NCBI GenBank assembly: GCA_900617975.1
Contig: UZAE01012746.1
Span: 20,786 to 32,611 of the forward strand
DNA from: Rodentolepis nana
Taxonomy: Eukaryota > Platyhelminthes > Cestoda > Cyclophyllidea > Hymenolepididae
Reading direction: 5' to 3'
DNA: 11,826 bases
The position numbers and the translations under genes are program-made. Of this stretch, positions 1 through 8,237 are shown piece by piece. The notes under the pieces were generated by a model that did not search any database, was not told the origin of the DNA, and worked only from the letters and a program-made list of their open reading frames with translations. Numbering within the stretch: the stretch's first letter is position 1; every line of letters starts with the position of its first letter.

Positions 1-81
1 ATTGGTAAAGAAGTTAAATACAGAGTACCAGGTGATGTTGTTACTGAAAAAGCTGAAATATTAAGTGGGTTACCTCTCTAG
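1..81 (+). CDS. Possible 3' end of an unidentified plus-strand coding exon
   Basis: From the first base, 26 sense codons are followed by TAG at 79-81. The peptide (for example KEVKYRVPGDVVTEKAEIL) is well mixed in composition, like real protein and unlike translated AT-rich intergenic DNA. No start or splice acceptor can be seen because the window begins inside it. I do not recognise the family. It is short enough to be chance. If real, it is the end of a gene transcribed toward UTP4, which comes from the other side on the minus strand. Confidence 0.25.
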   Translation: MGKEVKYRVPGDVVTEKAEILSGLPL

Positions 82-135
82 GACAAATGGGAGCACGCAC
101 CTCCAGAACTCGATATACAATAAGTGAGGCTAGCA

Positions 136-215
136 TTTCGATGTCCCTTCTTTGAAGCTCGAAATCAGCCAAAGAGATAATGATAGCTAACAAAGGACCT
201 GCCATTTGATATAAA
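136..215 (+). repeat. Degenerate 3' remnant of the ~320-bp dispersed repeat
   Basis: This stretch aligns with the last 75 or so bases of the near-complete copies. It shows a degraded form of the conserved GAAGCCCGAAGTCAACTAAA block (here GAAGCTCGAAATCAGCCAAA), a GATAATGA-like segment matching GGCTAATGA, and the terminal CCTGCCATTTGATATA followed by an AT-rich tail. The conserved head (GGGGYGYGCGATAGAC) is not recognisable to the left, so the copy is 5'-truncated or strongly eroded. It has the same orientation as the copies at 4563 and 6214. Confidence 0.6.
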
Positions 216-1119
216 TAAATGCTTATAAGTTCCCTTCCTATTTATTACACCTTTATAACTAAACACCTAATCTTTAGGATGTCTTTAACAAATATTCTTA
301 TAGCAGCAATCTGAGTAAAAAGACTTGTTGACATAACACATTGTGCTATCCAAACTGGTCAATCATCTTCCAAACATGGGAAGTAAAGCCATTCTAAACC
401 CCCATTCTCGCTTCCATAATTCTTCCCCAACTTCTGATCTTCTAAAATAAGTACAGCTCTTTTCCTGCCTAACTCGAGGAAAACGCTTGACATGAAGACC
501 AATCTTTAGAGTTTTAAAGTAGCTTTACAGGCGGAATATTTGTTACCAAAAGATCAATGATTCAGTTGACAAATCATTGCCTCGATATTGTTCTACACAC
601 ATAGAGCATTTAATCTGTTCAAGTGGTATCTCAAGGTGGTTCTCTCAAACTAGAACGGTAAGGCTAAGAGAAACCAACTAGAAATGAGCAAAGCGCGTTT
701 GTACAACTACTAGTGCTGCTGAGATTAGATTAACTATCGTTTATTAGAAATTCCGTAATATATGAGAAAGGAGAGACAATAAGTTCAGTGGAACTTTGCA
801 TTGAGTTCGATGAAATCTACTATCTTACAAAAAGCAGAGATTTCATGAAAGACATGGGGGGGGGGCTTTAAAATAACTGTCAATCTGACTAGAGCCCGAA
901 TCGTCGGCGACGATTGCCATTATTCTATCACTATTAACATCAACAAATTAGCTGAAGTTAAAGTAAACTTGCCATGCAAATTAAAAACAAGGGAGACAAA
1001 TCAGTAATTTAATCACATTCATGTAATGCACAAAACTTCAACCAAGAGGTCAAAACCCAAATAACTGTGTCAAAAGCTTAGTGGCAATATAAATTAGTTT
1101 TGAGAAGAGACAAACTTAC
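216..1119. other. Gene-free stretch downstream of UTP4 exon 3; presumed UTP4 intron
   Basis: The UTP4 coding frame leaves exon 3 at a GTAAGT donor at 1119-1114, so this stretch should be intron unless a later exon is hidden here. I looked on the minus strand for the next expected WD40 blade and found none. It contains a run of ten G at 856-865. A minus-strand frame at about 248-505 is open apart from one TGA, but I do not recognise it. Confidence 0.5.
856..865. repeat. Poly-G run
   Basis: Ten consecutive G in the presumed UTP4 intron. Such runs are prone to sequencing or assembly length errors. Confidence 0.85.
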
Positions 1120-2048
1120 AGTTACGTTCAGTGATGCATAAATCGAAGCGACGAATGGTAGGATCAACACCAGTAGCGAAAACAGTACTCTGATCTGAGC
1201 TAGCAGCAAGAGCAAGAACATCTACAGTATGGGTTTTGAAAGTTGATGCCATAACACCAATGTCAACATCCCATACGCTAACATTTCCTTTACTGTCACC
1301 CGAAAATAGGGAATTTCTAAACAAGAAAGTAAAATATAAAATTTAGTAAACAAATAAGACAAATTATTAACAAGAATAAACGGTAGGAACTCAACAAACC
1401 CCACAAACAGAAGTGACCAAACAATAGTGGGGGCAATTGCGTATTCGTCACCAACAAAATAAGTTGAAAGAGTTGAACCATTTTCCAAACTGAAAATATA
1501 GACTCTACCCTTAGCGTCACTGGCAGCAACAATTTTTCTATTTTTGTCATCAAGAGCTAGGGCTACAATTTTGTCTAAAAGAGATTCGATATTATAACGA
1601 AACGTAACAAACCGTCGAGGCTTGCAAGGCAAGACTTTAGGTCTAATTGATCATCAGAAACGTCAATAACATTAATGTAGCCTCCATCATTTCCAGAAAC
1701 CAAAATACCCTCACCGGGTACTAAGCAGCGTGCAGGCACGCCACCAGGCAACAAAACACTCGCTTTCGGGCGAGGAGAATATAATTGAAGTTCGTAAACA
1801 CGGCCTTCCCCACCGGTTGCAAACAATCGATCGTCAATCCAACAAACTGCCTCAATTGATGTTAAAATCCAGGATGGAATGTGGTGAATAACGAAGAAAC
1901 CTTCATTGGCATCATATATGTCTATAGAACCATCGATTCGAGAAGCGGCAATAAGTCCTTTTTTATTTCTTGCCAGTGACGTAAAAGGTTTTGGAAAATA
2001 TTCAATTAATGGAAAACCATCAAATGGTATCTTGGATGGGGCCTGCAT
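1120..2048 (-). CDS. UTP4: UTP4 (Cirhin) WD40 protein, 5' three exons
   Basis: UTP4 is a WD40 scaffold of the UtpA/t-UTP subcomplex of the nucleolar small-subunit processome, which acts in pre-18S rRNA transcription and processing. Three exons read in consistent phase: 2048-1613 (start ATG 2048-2046), 1574-1400 and 1316-1120. The introns are 38 nt (1612-1575) and 83 nt (1399-1317), both GT...AG. Together they encode about 269 residues. Visible WD40-type blades include IAASRIDGSIDIYD near residue 40, AVCWIDDRLFATGGEGRVYE, LVSGNDGGYINVIDV, IVAASDAKGRVYIFSLENG, IVWSLLF and LFSGDSKGNVSVWDV. The order SRxDGxxxIY, then EAxCW...RLFxxGxxGxxxE, then the cluster ending IVW, follows human Cirhin from its N terminus. 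The human protein is about 686 residues, so more than half is missing: exon 3 ends in phase 1 at a GTAAGT donor with no partner exon in 1-1118. Another nucleolar WD40 protein is the main alternative but fits less well. Confidence 0.85.
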
Positions 2049-3188
2049 CACGAGGTAAAATATTGTATAAATGCCAAGGCCTGAAGCGAACTAAAACACA
2101 TCTCAATCTTGTAATTACTCTATCGCTTAGGTCTTGTGGAAACCAATTTTAATCAAATTTTCCAGTAACATACAAACATTTTCTTTTGATAGTTGTCTCT
2201 GAATATCAGTAAGAATAATATTCTATTCTTAAACACAAGAGCATTAAATCGCATAGAAAAATTTCTATTGATATCACCCTCATTTTAGTCATCATCATAA
2301 AATTAGTTAGCAAAATATTTAATCGTGCTCAGTATTAATCATTAATATGACTACTAAAACTTTTTAAACAATTCAAATATTTATAATCTGTATTCCACAA
2401 AAATTACATCCATAATAAACATTAATGCAAAGAGGTTTATTTTTGGATATATTTAATTCGTGTTGAGTTATTTAATTAGTTAACTCTACTATTATTTTTA
2501 CATTCTACAGTTGTAGCTGTTTGTGACTTTATGGTTTGAAAATTGAGATTCATCTAAACTCTATAGCAGTGTTTATCTACTAAGTAAATGTAATCAAGGT
2601 GAAACGGCTTACTATCAATGCCATTTTTAAATATTTTTCCAGGACGAAATGACCATGGTGCTTGGCATTTTATTTTAATCTTTGTTTAAAAAACATTGAC
2701 CACAATTTTCTTGATCTAAATTGTTACCAATTCCTATACAATGATCGAATTAAACTCACGAAGATATTCCTCTTATCAGTGAGAATCAGCATTTTCATCT
2801 TCTTACTTTGAATATCAGCTTGTGTAGTAGTAAACCGTTCTTATGTATTTACTGTGAAATAATGGCACCTTCGTCAATTGATACTGCCCAAAACCTATTC
2901 GATATCATGAAATCTCAAATGTAACATCCAAAGACTTCTCATCTTTATCCTCCTTCCGCCCAACCTTTCAATTTGCATATAATTTCTGATAATACTACGC
3001 ATAATTATTTAATTGAGCATTTCTTCATTTACTCGTAACTAATTCTCTTTCGATTATTTATCGAAAACCAAAAATTATATAATAGAACATCTCTTAGTTG
3101 ACGCTTATTACCATTGATATAAGTTATCTCTTCCTATTCAGCTGGTACATTTCAGCATGTTGATTTAATATTTCTAGACTTTGGATTC
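2049..3188. other. Intergenic region between UTP4 start and RIBC stop
   Basis: This 1.14-kb AT-rich stretch separates two minus-strand genes. It should hold the RIBC 3' UTR and the UTP4 promoter and 5' UTR. I see no coding exon, RNA gene or repeat copy. A pyrimidine-containing stretch with AG dinucleotides lies upstream of the UTP4 ATG (minus strand, about 2090-2075) and could be a trans-splicing acceptor as used by some flatworm mRNAs, but nothing proves it. No perfect AATAAA was noticed just after the RIBC stop. Confidence 0.5.
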
Positions 3189-6100
3189 CTACCGCGAGGT
3201 GGTATTGAATTGTGTAAAAAATTCCGACGTGGGTTGATATTTATACACCTAAAAAATAAATGCGCAAATGAAACTTTATTAAAGTAATCGCGTAAATATG
3301 GCCATATATTTTGATATTACCTCTTCATTGAGATATTTTTGGAAAGTCTTCTGATCCTCTGCAAGCAGCATATTTTCTTGTTGAATCTGTCTACGTCTTT
3401 CACGGAGTATTCTTTCGTATTCCTTTTCAATAAGCAAATACCTTTTGCTTGATTTAATGAGCTGTTCATCATGCAGATTGTTCAGCTTCTTCTCTTCTTC
3501 TTCTCTGGCCTAGAATCATTAAAGAAAGCATTTCAAGCCACTAACATATCTTCAACCTTTTAATATGTGCTATTTGCAATAAAAGTTACTAAACAAGTTA
3601 CTGTCGATATAATAGATTCTGCCCACAGTATTCATACTCCCGTGCAATCATAAGTACATTTATGAGTGGAAATGGCTATTAGGAGACATCGAAGGATCGG
3701 TTATAGTTGAACCTTAATATGTTTTTTTCCCAATAAATTTGGTGGCATTCCACTAATATCCAAACGGATACAGCGGCATTATCGGAGCTACTAATTTTCC
3801 TATAACCCAAATCTACATTAGTTAAGCTAGTCTTGGTAGCCGTTATTCAAGGTGTTAAATTTTTATGAATGATACAATATTTATAGTCTCCCTTCATTAA
3901 ATTTGACGTCGTAATTGTGCTACCAAACCAGAAATGTGAAATGTAAATAAATAAGCAAGATATGGAAAAAAATAAAAAGTTAACACACACTCGCTTGACA
4001 AGGGAATTTTTTAACTCAAATTTTTTCAAAGTAGTTCACTATCTTACTTTGATAACTATCCTTTACTAATCCCACCTCTCCCTCCCAAGTACATGGTTAT
4101 CAAATACCGTTTTTCAAAGTTAGAAAAAACACACTAAGCAGCAGATTATCACTTGTAGATACATAGAATTCAAATATACTTATTCATTTTTGACAGAGAA
4201 ATGCAAAGGAATTGAGAAAAAATGTGGTATATACAGGAAATTTAGATTAAGACTAAAGAGCCACATAATTTGGCAATTCAACAAAAATATGACCACATAA
4301 AAACGATGATTTAGTGTACCTACTGCGAAGCTTCATTTAAGAATGAAAATTTTCGGTGACGGATCTGGTTACTTTTCAAGATATTGGATTAGTGAGATAA
4401 AAAGAAAATTTGACTTAGTAGGCAAGGGATCTCCTGATAATACAAATTGATCATATAATTTATTTCTTTATTCAAAGCCAATAATGTCTAATTTATTTTA
4501 AAATATGGCTTCTCGTAAGTTGGTGACAGATAAAGACAAATATATACAAATATGAAGCTCGTGGGGCGTGCGATAGACTTACCTCCACGTGGTGCACCCT
4601 GGGCAACGTATACTCATACGGCAAAAAAGTCTATCAAACCGGCAGTTGACTTCTGACTTCAAACTACCACGATCCCACTGTATGCCATATTCGACTACTT
4701 TCACAGTACTCACCTCACCTTTTTTCTACCTTTGTGTCTGTCTCTTTTACACCTTTGAAACACTCTTCTGTTCCCCCTCCCCCCTCTTTTGAATTTTTTT
4801 CACTTTGATAATTTCTTCTCTGTGAGGCCTGAAGTCACCTAAAGGGCTAATGAAATAATCAAAATGCCTGCCATTTGATATATATAATAAACAAATGAAG
4901 CTCGTTAATCGCAGAGAAAAAAATATATATACTCACAGCTTTCTCCTGTATTTGACTGCACTGAGCAGCTCGTATTTCAGCCAATTTCTCAGGCGAGAAA
5001 CCCTTATATCTATCAGGGCAAACGCGATTTGGTCCAAGAGCAGAGCGAGCCTGGGCAGGATTTTCATTAAGAAAATCGGAGTTGATGGCGTTTAAAATCT
5101 CCTGCATGCCTGTTTCTTCCTCAAGTCTCCTCTCTTCGCGTTCTTTCTGTTCGCGTTCAGCAGCCATGGCCTCATTGTAACGTCGTACGGCGCATTGCAC
5201 CGCTCGACGACAATTTGCTTCCGCTTGCGCTAACGCCATTGTTCGAGCTTCAATTTCGCGTCTATAGATGGCTTCCAAACTAGAAGTAAGCCCACAGTTT
5301 AATGAAGTCAATTCGACACCAATGGATAGAAGTGCAACAAAAATATTATTAGAAATAGATACAGTGCTTAGGAAAATTTAGCTTTTATTTCATTAAGCAT
5401 GTACTGATCCTGAAGTTGGTCGCAGTCAGTTAGTGACACATTGATCGTTAACTCTCATTCTCGCATTTTCGAAAAGACTTATCTCAAATAACCTTGACAC
5501 TACCTACTTTCTACTTCTTGATTCGCTTGATTATTTTACAATTAGTAATGTTCCTCTGATCTAATTGGTACGTTTTCATTCAGTGGGTTACTTGTCCAAA
5601 TCATATCAAGTGTTTAAGGTTAACAGCTCCCCATTTTCTAATGTTTAGGTGTTGGTTATTCAACAGCAATAGCAGTTGACCAAATAAGCGCTTTCTTGTC
5701 TATAAAATAATCAATTTTATAATTAATCTCCTCTACTCCAGCTGTGATACCTTTCAATTTAAAATAAATATATTTTTAGCGAAATGTGTACACGCTAGGA
5801 AAATATTTGATTTCGCGTCATTTTGTTTTATTTGGGGATATTTTAACTATCTTTAGGTTCGAAAAAAACACATATGAACACAAATTTAATTAATTAAGAG
5901 AACAAGATCGTTGTTAACTAACACTTAGGCAAATATTAAATAAGTTCAATGCAAATAAATCTAAATGTAGACAATAGGGTAAAGTACGAAATGACTAATT
6001 TTTGCAGAAACATTGACTCAAATTTGCTATTCAATTGACGGAAGATACCAATTTATTGATAGTTTATTTGAAGGGTAGTTGACGCAAAACCAATCAATTC

Positions 6101-7916
6101 ACTACCAGTGTTCAACCCACAGAGACTCTTCCAGTTCCGAATTCCTCCACGAACTCCTTCCATTCATCCTTTCGTAACCTGCCCCACTATTGGTCTACTT
6201 ATATCGGAAAAGTGGGGTGCGCGATAGACCTACCTCCACGTGGTGCACTCTGGGCAACGTATATTCATACGGCAAAAGTCCATAAACTTGAAGTTGACTT
6301 CTCACTCCAAACTATCATGACTCCAGTGAATGTCATATTCGACCACTTCCACAGTACTCATCTTAATTTTTTCTCCACTTTTGTGTCTATCTGCCTTTTT
6401 TTACATTTGTCAGTCACTATTCTGTCCCCCCTTTCGAATTTTTCTCACTTTGATGTTGGTTCCCACTGTGAAGCCCGAAGTCAACTAAAGGGCTAATGAT
6501 TAACATCAAAACGCCTGCCATTTGGAAAAAAATATTGGAAAAATTTATCGTATTTTGTAAACCTTTGGACAAAATATTCATTCTGTGATGGAATATTTGG
6601 CATAGTTCGGCTAAGCTCACAAATTATCTGTCTCGTTTTCGATCGAAAGGTTAGAATGCTAATATCTACTAACAATTTTTGGTAAATACCGGCAGAAAAC
6701 AGTATAAAAGATATTTTAATCTCAAAATTATTGTTTTCCCCAAACTTAAGGGATTTAATAGCTTTTTCCAGATCTGAAGAGTGGAGAGCAATGTTAAATT
6801 TGACAGCCATTGATCGATCTGGGTGGAATATTCTGGAAAGTGTTGTCGTTCTAAGAATATCCTAACATGTGAAGTCCTTTTTAACTAAACGGCGATCAAT
6901 ATTCGTGCCACAAAGTGATAATTGCGCTCTCAACTAACTCCTCGAGCATTATAATCATACTAATTTGGACACTGGTCTGGCCAATTTGTGGCCGAAGTGT
7001 TCTAGAGGACTTCTATAGGGGATAAATATACTTATCTGAAGCTAGTTGTAATTCTAGGAGGGACTTATTGTGTACTATCCGATGTTATAAGCAAGTGGTT
7101 TGAAGATAAATAGAATTTCAGAAATTTCAAAATTAAGCTCACTTTTCATCGTATTTCCTAGAAGCATCAGCCCTATTATGTTCCTCAATTTGCTTATCGA
7201 ACCACGCACTCATCTGCTGTTGTTGAAGTTTATCTCTCGCCTTTTTAGTCAGATCCTCACCAACGAATTTTTGTAAAGACGAGGCGCCACAACGAGAATC
7301 GTCATCTGAAATTCGAGCTGGCAGCTCCTTCTTTAAAGCATCCGGATCGTTGAGATCGAATTCACGTCGAGATGTTGGCTTTTGATGCTGAAGCCGATAT
7401 TCATTTATAGCTCTATTTAACATCCGATGCTCTTCAGTTTGTCGCTTCTCCATTAGCAAAGCCAACTTATCATTCCGTTCTGCTTCCTTAGCTTAAAAAA
7501 TAACGATCTCTATTTAAATCCATCCAAACTTTAAATGATAATTTAACTAGGCGATAGATACCAAAGGCAAGTTCTCTAAGCCTTTCACTTTCTTCACGTT
7601 CTAATTTTTCTTTCACTTGCTGAGCTATTGCGCGTTCATCAACCTGCAAATTACAATCGATATAATTTTAATGGTACAATATTGCATAATTTATAAAATT
7701 CGCAGACAATAATCTCGTTTTTTAACCTCACAAGAGCAATATTTATAATGCGAATACTCATTTTGGAAATATTTTTAAATATTTTTCAAAAAATATTACT
7801 CCAATACGTCTAATTTTCTCATTGAATATCCTAGCCATTCTCTGTTTCTCAAAAAGTCTTCGTCTTTCAATTGCAGCATGTTCTTTTTTGTCTAAAGGCA
7901 GGTCTAATTTATACAT
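3189..7916 (-). CDS. RIB43A-like coiled-coil ciliary protein (RIBC1/RIBC2 family), complete, six exons
   Basis: RIB43A proteins are microtubule inner proteins that lie in the A-tubule of axonemal doublets near the tubulin ribbon; in a flatworm they would serve flame cells, ciliated larvae or sperm. Exons (minus strand): 7916-7800, 7643-7562, 7491-7143, 5279-4937, 3509-3321 and 3248-3189. All junctions are GT...AG and phases match, giving 379 residues, close to the family's usual ~380. Start ATG 7916-7914 opens MYKLDLPLDKKEHAAIERRR, a typical N terminus. Family landmarks are REFDLNDPDALKK with PAR..DDDSRCG (residues ~109-135), QKFVGEDL, and the NENPAQA..ALGPNRVCPDR and KGFSPEKLAEIR blocks (~254-286). 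The C terminus FFTQFNTTSR stop at 3191-3189 is also a close family match. Most of the chain is predicted coiled coil, rich in E, K, R and Q. Introns are 156, 70, 1863, 1427 and 72 nt; the two large ones each carry a copy of the dispersed repeat. I cannot tell RIBC1 from RIBC2 by sight, so no symbol is given. Confidence 0.95.
4552..4562. repeat. Left target-site duplication of repeat copy 1
   Basis: ATGAAGCTCGT here is identical to 4895-4905, directly abutting the element head. The match extends weakly further left (ACAAAT before both, with a 2-nt indel). Confidence 0.8.
4563..4894 (+). mobile_element. Dispersed repeat copy 1, SINE-like retroposon with 11-bp target-site duplication
   Basis: The head GGGGCGTGCGATAGACTTAC is followed by CCACGTGGTGCAC and a GGGCAACGTATACTCATACGGC block. 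A pyrimidine-rich middle follows, then GTCACCTAAAGGGCTAATGA and the end CCTGCCATTTGATATA with a TA/A-rich tail. The exact 11-mer ATGAAGCTCGT flanks it at 4552-4562 and 4895-4905, which marks one insertion event. There are no terminal inverted repeats and no coding capacity. Length, target-site duplication and AT-rich tail suggest a SINE or other non-autonomous retroposon. I could not find convincing tRNA A and B boxes, so its origin is open. It lies in RIBC intron 4, antisense to the gene. Confidence 0.8.
4895..4905. repeat. Right target-site duplication of repeat copy 1
   Basis: Exact copy of the 11-mer at 4552-4562, lying just after the AT-rich tail of the element and about 30 nt from the donor of RIBC exon 4. 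Confidence 0.8.
6214..6536 (+). mobile_element. Dispersed repeat copy 2
   Basis: The head GGGGTGCGCGATAGACCTAC and the following CCACGTGGTGCAC and GGGCAACGTATATTCATACG blocks differ from copy 1 at only a few positions. The middle is again pyrimidine-rich, and the end carries AAGTCAACTAAAGGGCTAATG and CGCCTGCCATTTG, then an A-rich tail. An imperfect duplication, GGAAAAGT at 6206-6213 and GGAAAAAT at 6537-6544, may be a decayed target-site duplication. It lies in RIBC intron 3, antisense to the gene. Confidence 0.75.
6545..6861 (-). other. Open minus-strand frame in RIBC intron 3, weakly HUS1-like
   Basis: Over 100 codons are open on the minus strand from an in-frame TAG at 6864-6862 (which could serve as an AG acceptor) down to the edge of repeat copy 2, where the frame runs on to a stop at 6493. 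An ATG is at 6810-6808. The piece after it, KFNIALHSSDLEKAIKSL, then a loop and FEIKIS, resembles from memory the first-domain segment of the checkpoint clamp subunit HUS1, where an I/L-rich strand precedes a NLxRALK helix and an IKL strand. No other HUS1 segments are evident on either side. It could be a lone exon, a pseudogene piece or chance. Confidence 0.2.
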
Positions 7917-8237
7917 CCCTGATATTGAATATGCACCGAACTAAATATACATGACGATGACCGAGAGTAGGAACCAAAACAAGATAATGCTTGAAAATAA
8001 CTAGAATTTGGGTCTTGAAAAACCCGTTTAACTTAATTAAAAATAAAATAAATTACTTTGATATTATATCAAAATGAGCTTGGTTTTTATCCTCATTCTA
8101 TTTTTACAAAAAAGTAAATTTTAAAATAAAAAAGATTTTATAAAACCATTTTTCAATAAATTGAATATTTAATTGATGGAATAGGAACCCTATTCGGTTT
8201 TAATGCTTTGTTAAAAGTATTAGTACTATAGCCGATT
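7917..8237. promoter_or_regulatory. Shared head-to-head intergenic region of RIBC and TBC1D13, candidate bidirectional promoter
   Basis: Only 321 bp lie between the RIBC start codon (minus, 7916) and the TBC1D13 start codon (plus, 8238), so both promoters and 5' UTRs must fit here unless upstream non-coding exons exist. The DNA is very AT-rich, notably 8035-8185, and no CpG-rich core or clear TATA site can be singled out. The bidirectional role is inferred from layout only. Confidence 0.55.

Larger units (their letters stand above)
3510..4936 (-). other. RIBC intron 4 (1,427 nt), host of repeat copy 1
   Basis: The donor is GTGAGT at 4936-4931 and the acceptor ...TTCTAG ends at 3510. The intron is AT-rich and includes the repeat copy at 4563-4894, which ends only about 30-40 nt inside the donor. 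Elsewhere I see no exon-like frame; the open frames near 3847-4029 and 4589-4792 are AT-rich chance or repeat-derived frames. Confidence 0.85.
5280..7142 (-). other. RIBC intron 3 (1,863 nt), host of repeat copy 2 and an open minus-strand frame
   Basis: The donor is GTGAGC at 7142-7137 and the acceptor ...ACTTCTAG ends at 5280. Intron phase 2 matches on both sides (codon AA|T). It contains the repeat at 6214-6536 and, just upstream of it on the minus strand, a long open frame described separately. From 5300 to 6200 the DNA is AT-rich and I see nothing coding in it. Confidence 0.85.

Noticed and set aside
245..505. Minus-strand frame open for ~48 codons, one TGA, then ~37 more codons
   Set aside because: A second frame over the same DNA is equally open, no family is recognisable and it does not resemble the missing UTP4 blades; likely chance or a very old element relic.
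1317..1399. Coding continuation of UTP4 exon 2 through this stretch
   Set aside because: The translation becomes hydrophobic and AT-driven after VWSLLFVG; splicing GT 1399 to AG 1317 restores the WD40 pattern, so this is intron 2.
3847..4029. 60-codon minus-strand frame with hydrophobic stretch
   Set aside because: AT-rich chance frame inside RIBC intron 4, with no splice continuity or family resemblance.
4563..4630. tRNA-derived head of the repeat
   Set aside because: No convincing A box and B box at proper spacing could be found on either strand, so I did not assign a tRNA origin.
4589..4792. 67-codon plus-strand open frame
   Set aside because: It falls inside repeat copy 1 and reads through the pyrimidine-rich middle; no coding conservation between copies.
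6212..6496. 94-codon plus-strand open frame
   Set aside because: It lies wholly within repeat copy 2, and the same frame is not kept in copies 1 and 3; it is a by-product of the repeat.
4563..6524. Copies 1 and 2 as the two LTRs of one retroelement
   Set aside because: They are in the same orientation, but the DNA between them contains intact RIBC exon 4 and splice sites, and copy 1 has its own 11-bp duplication; they are independent insertions.
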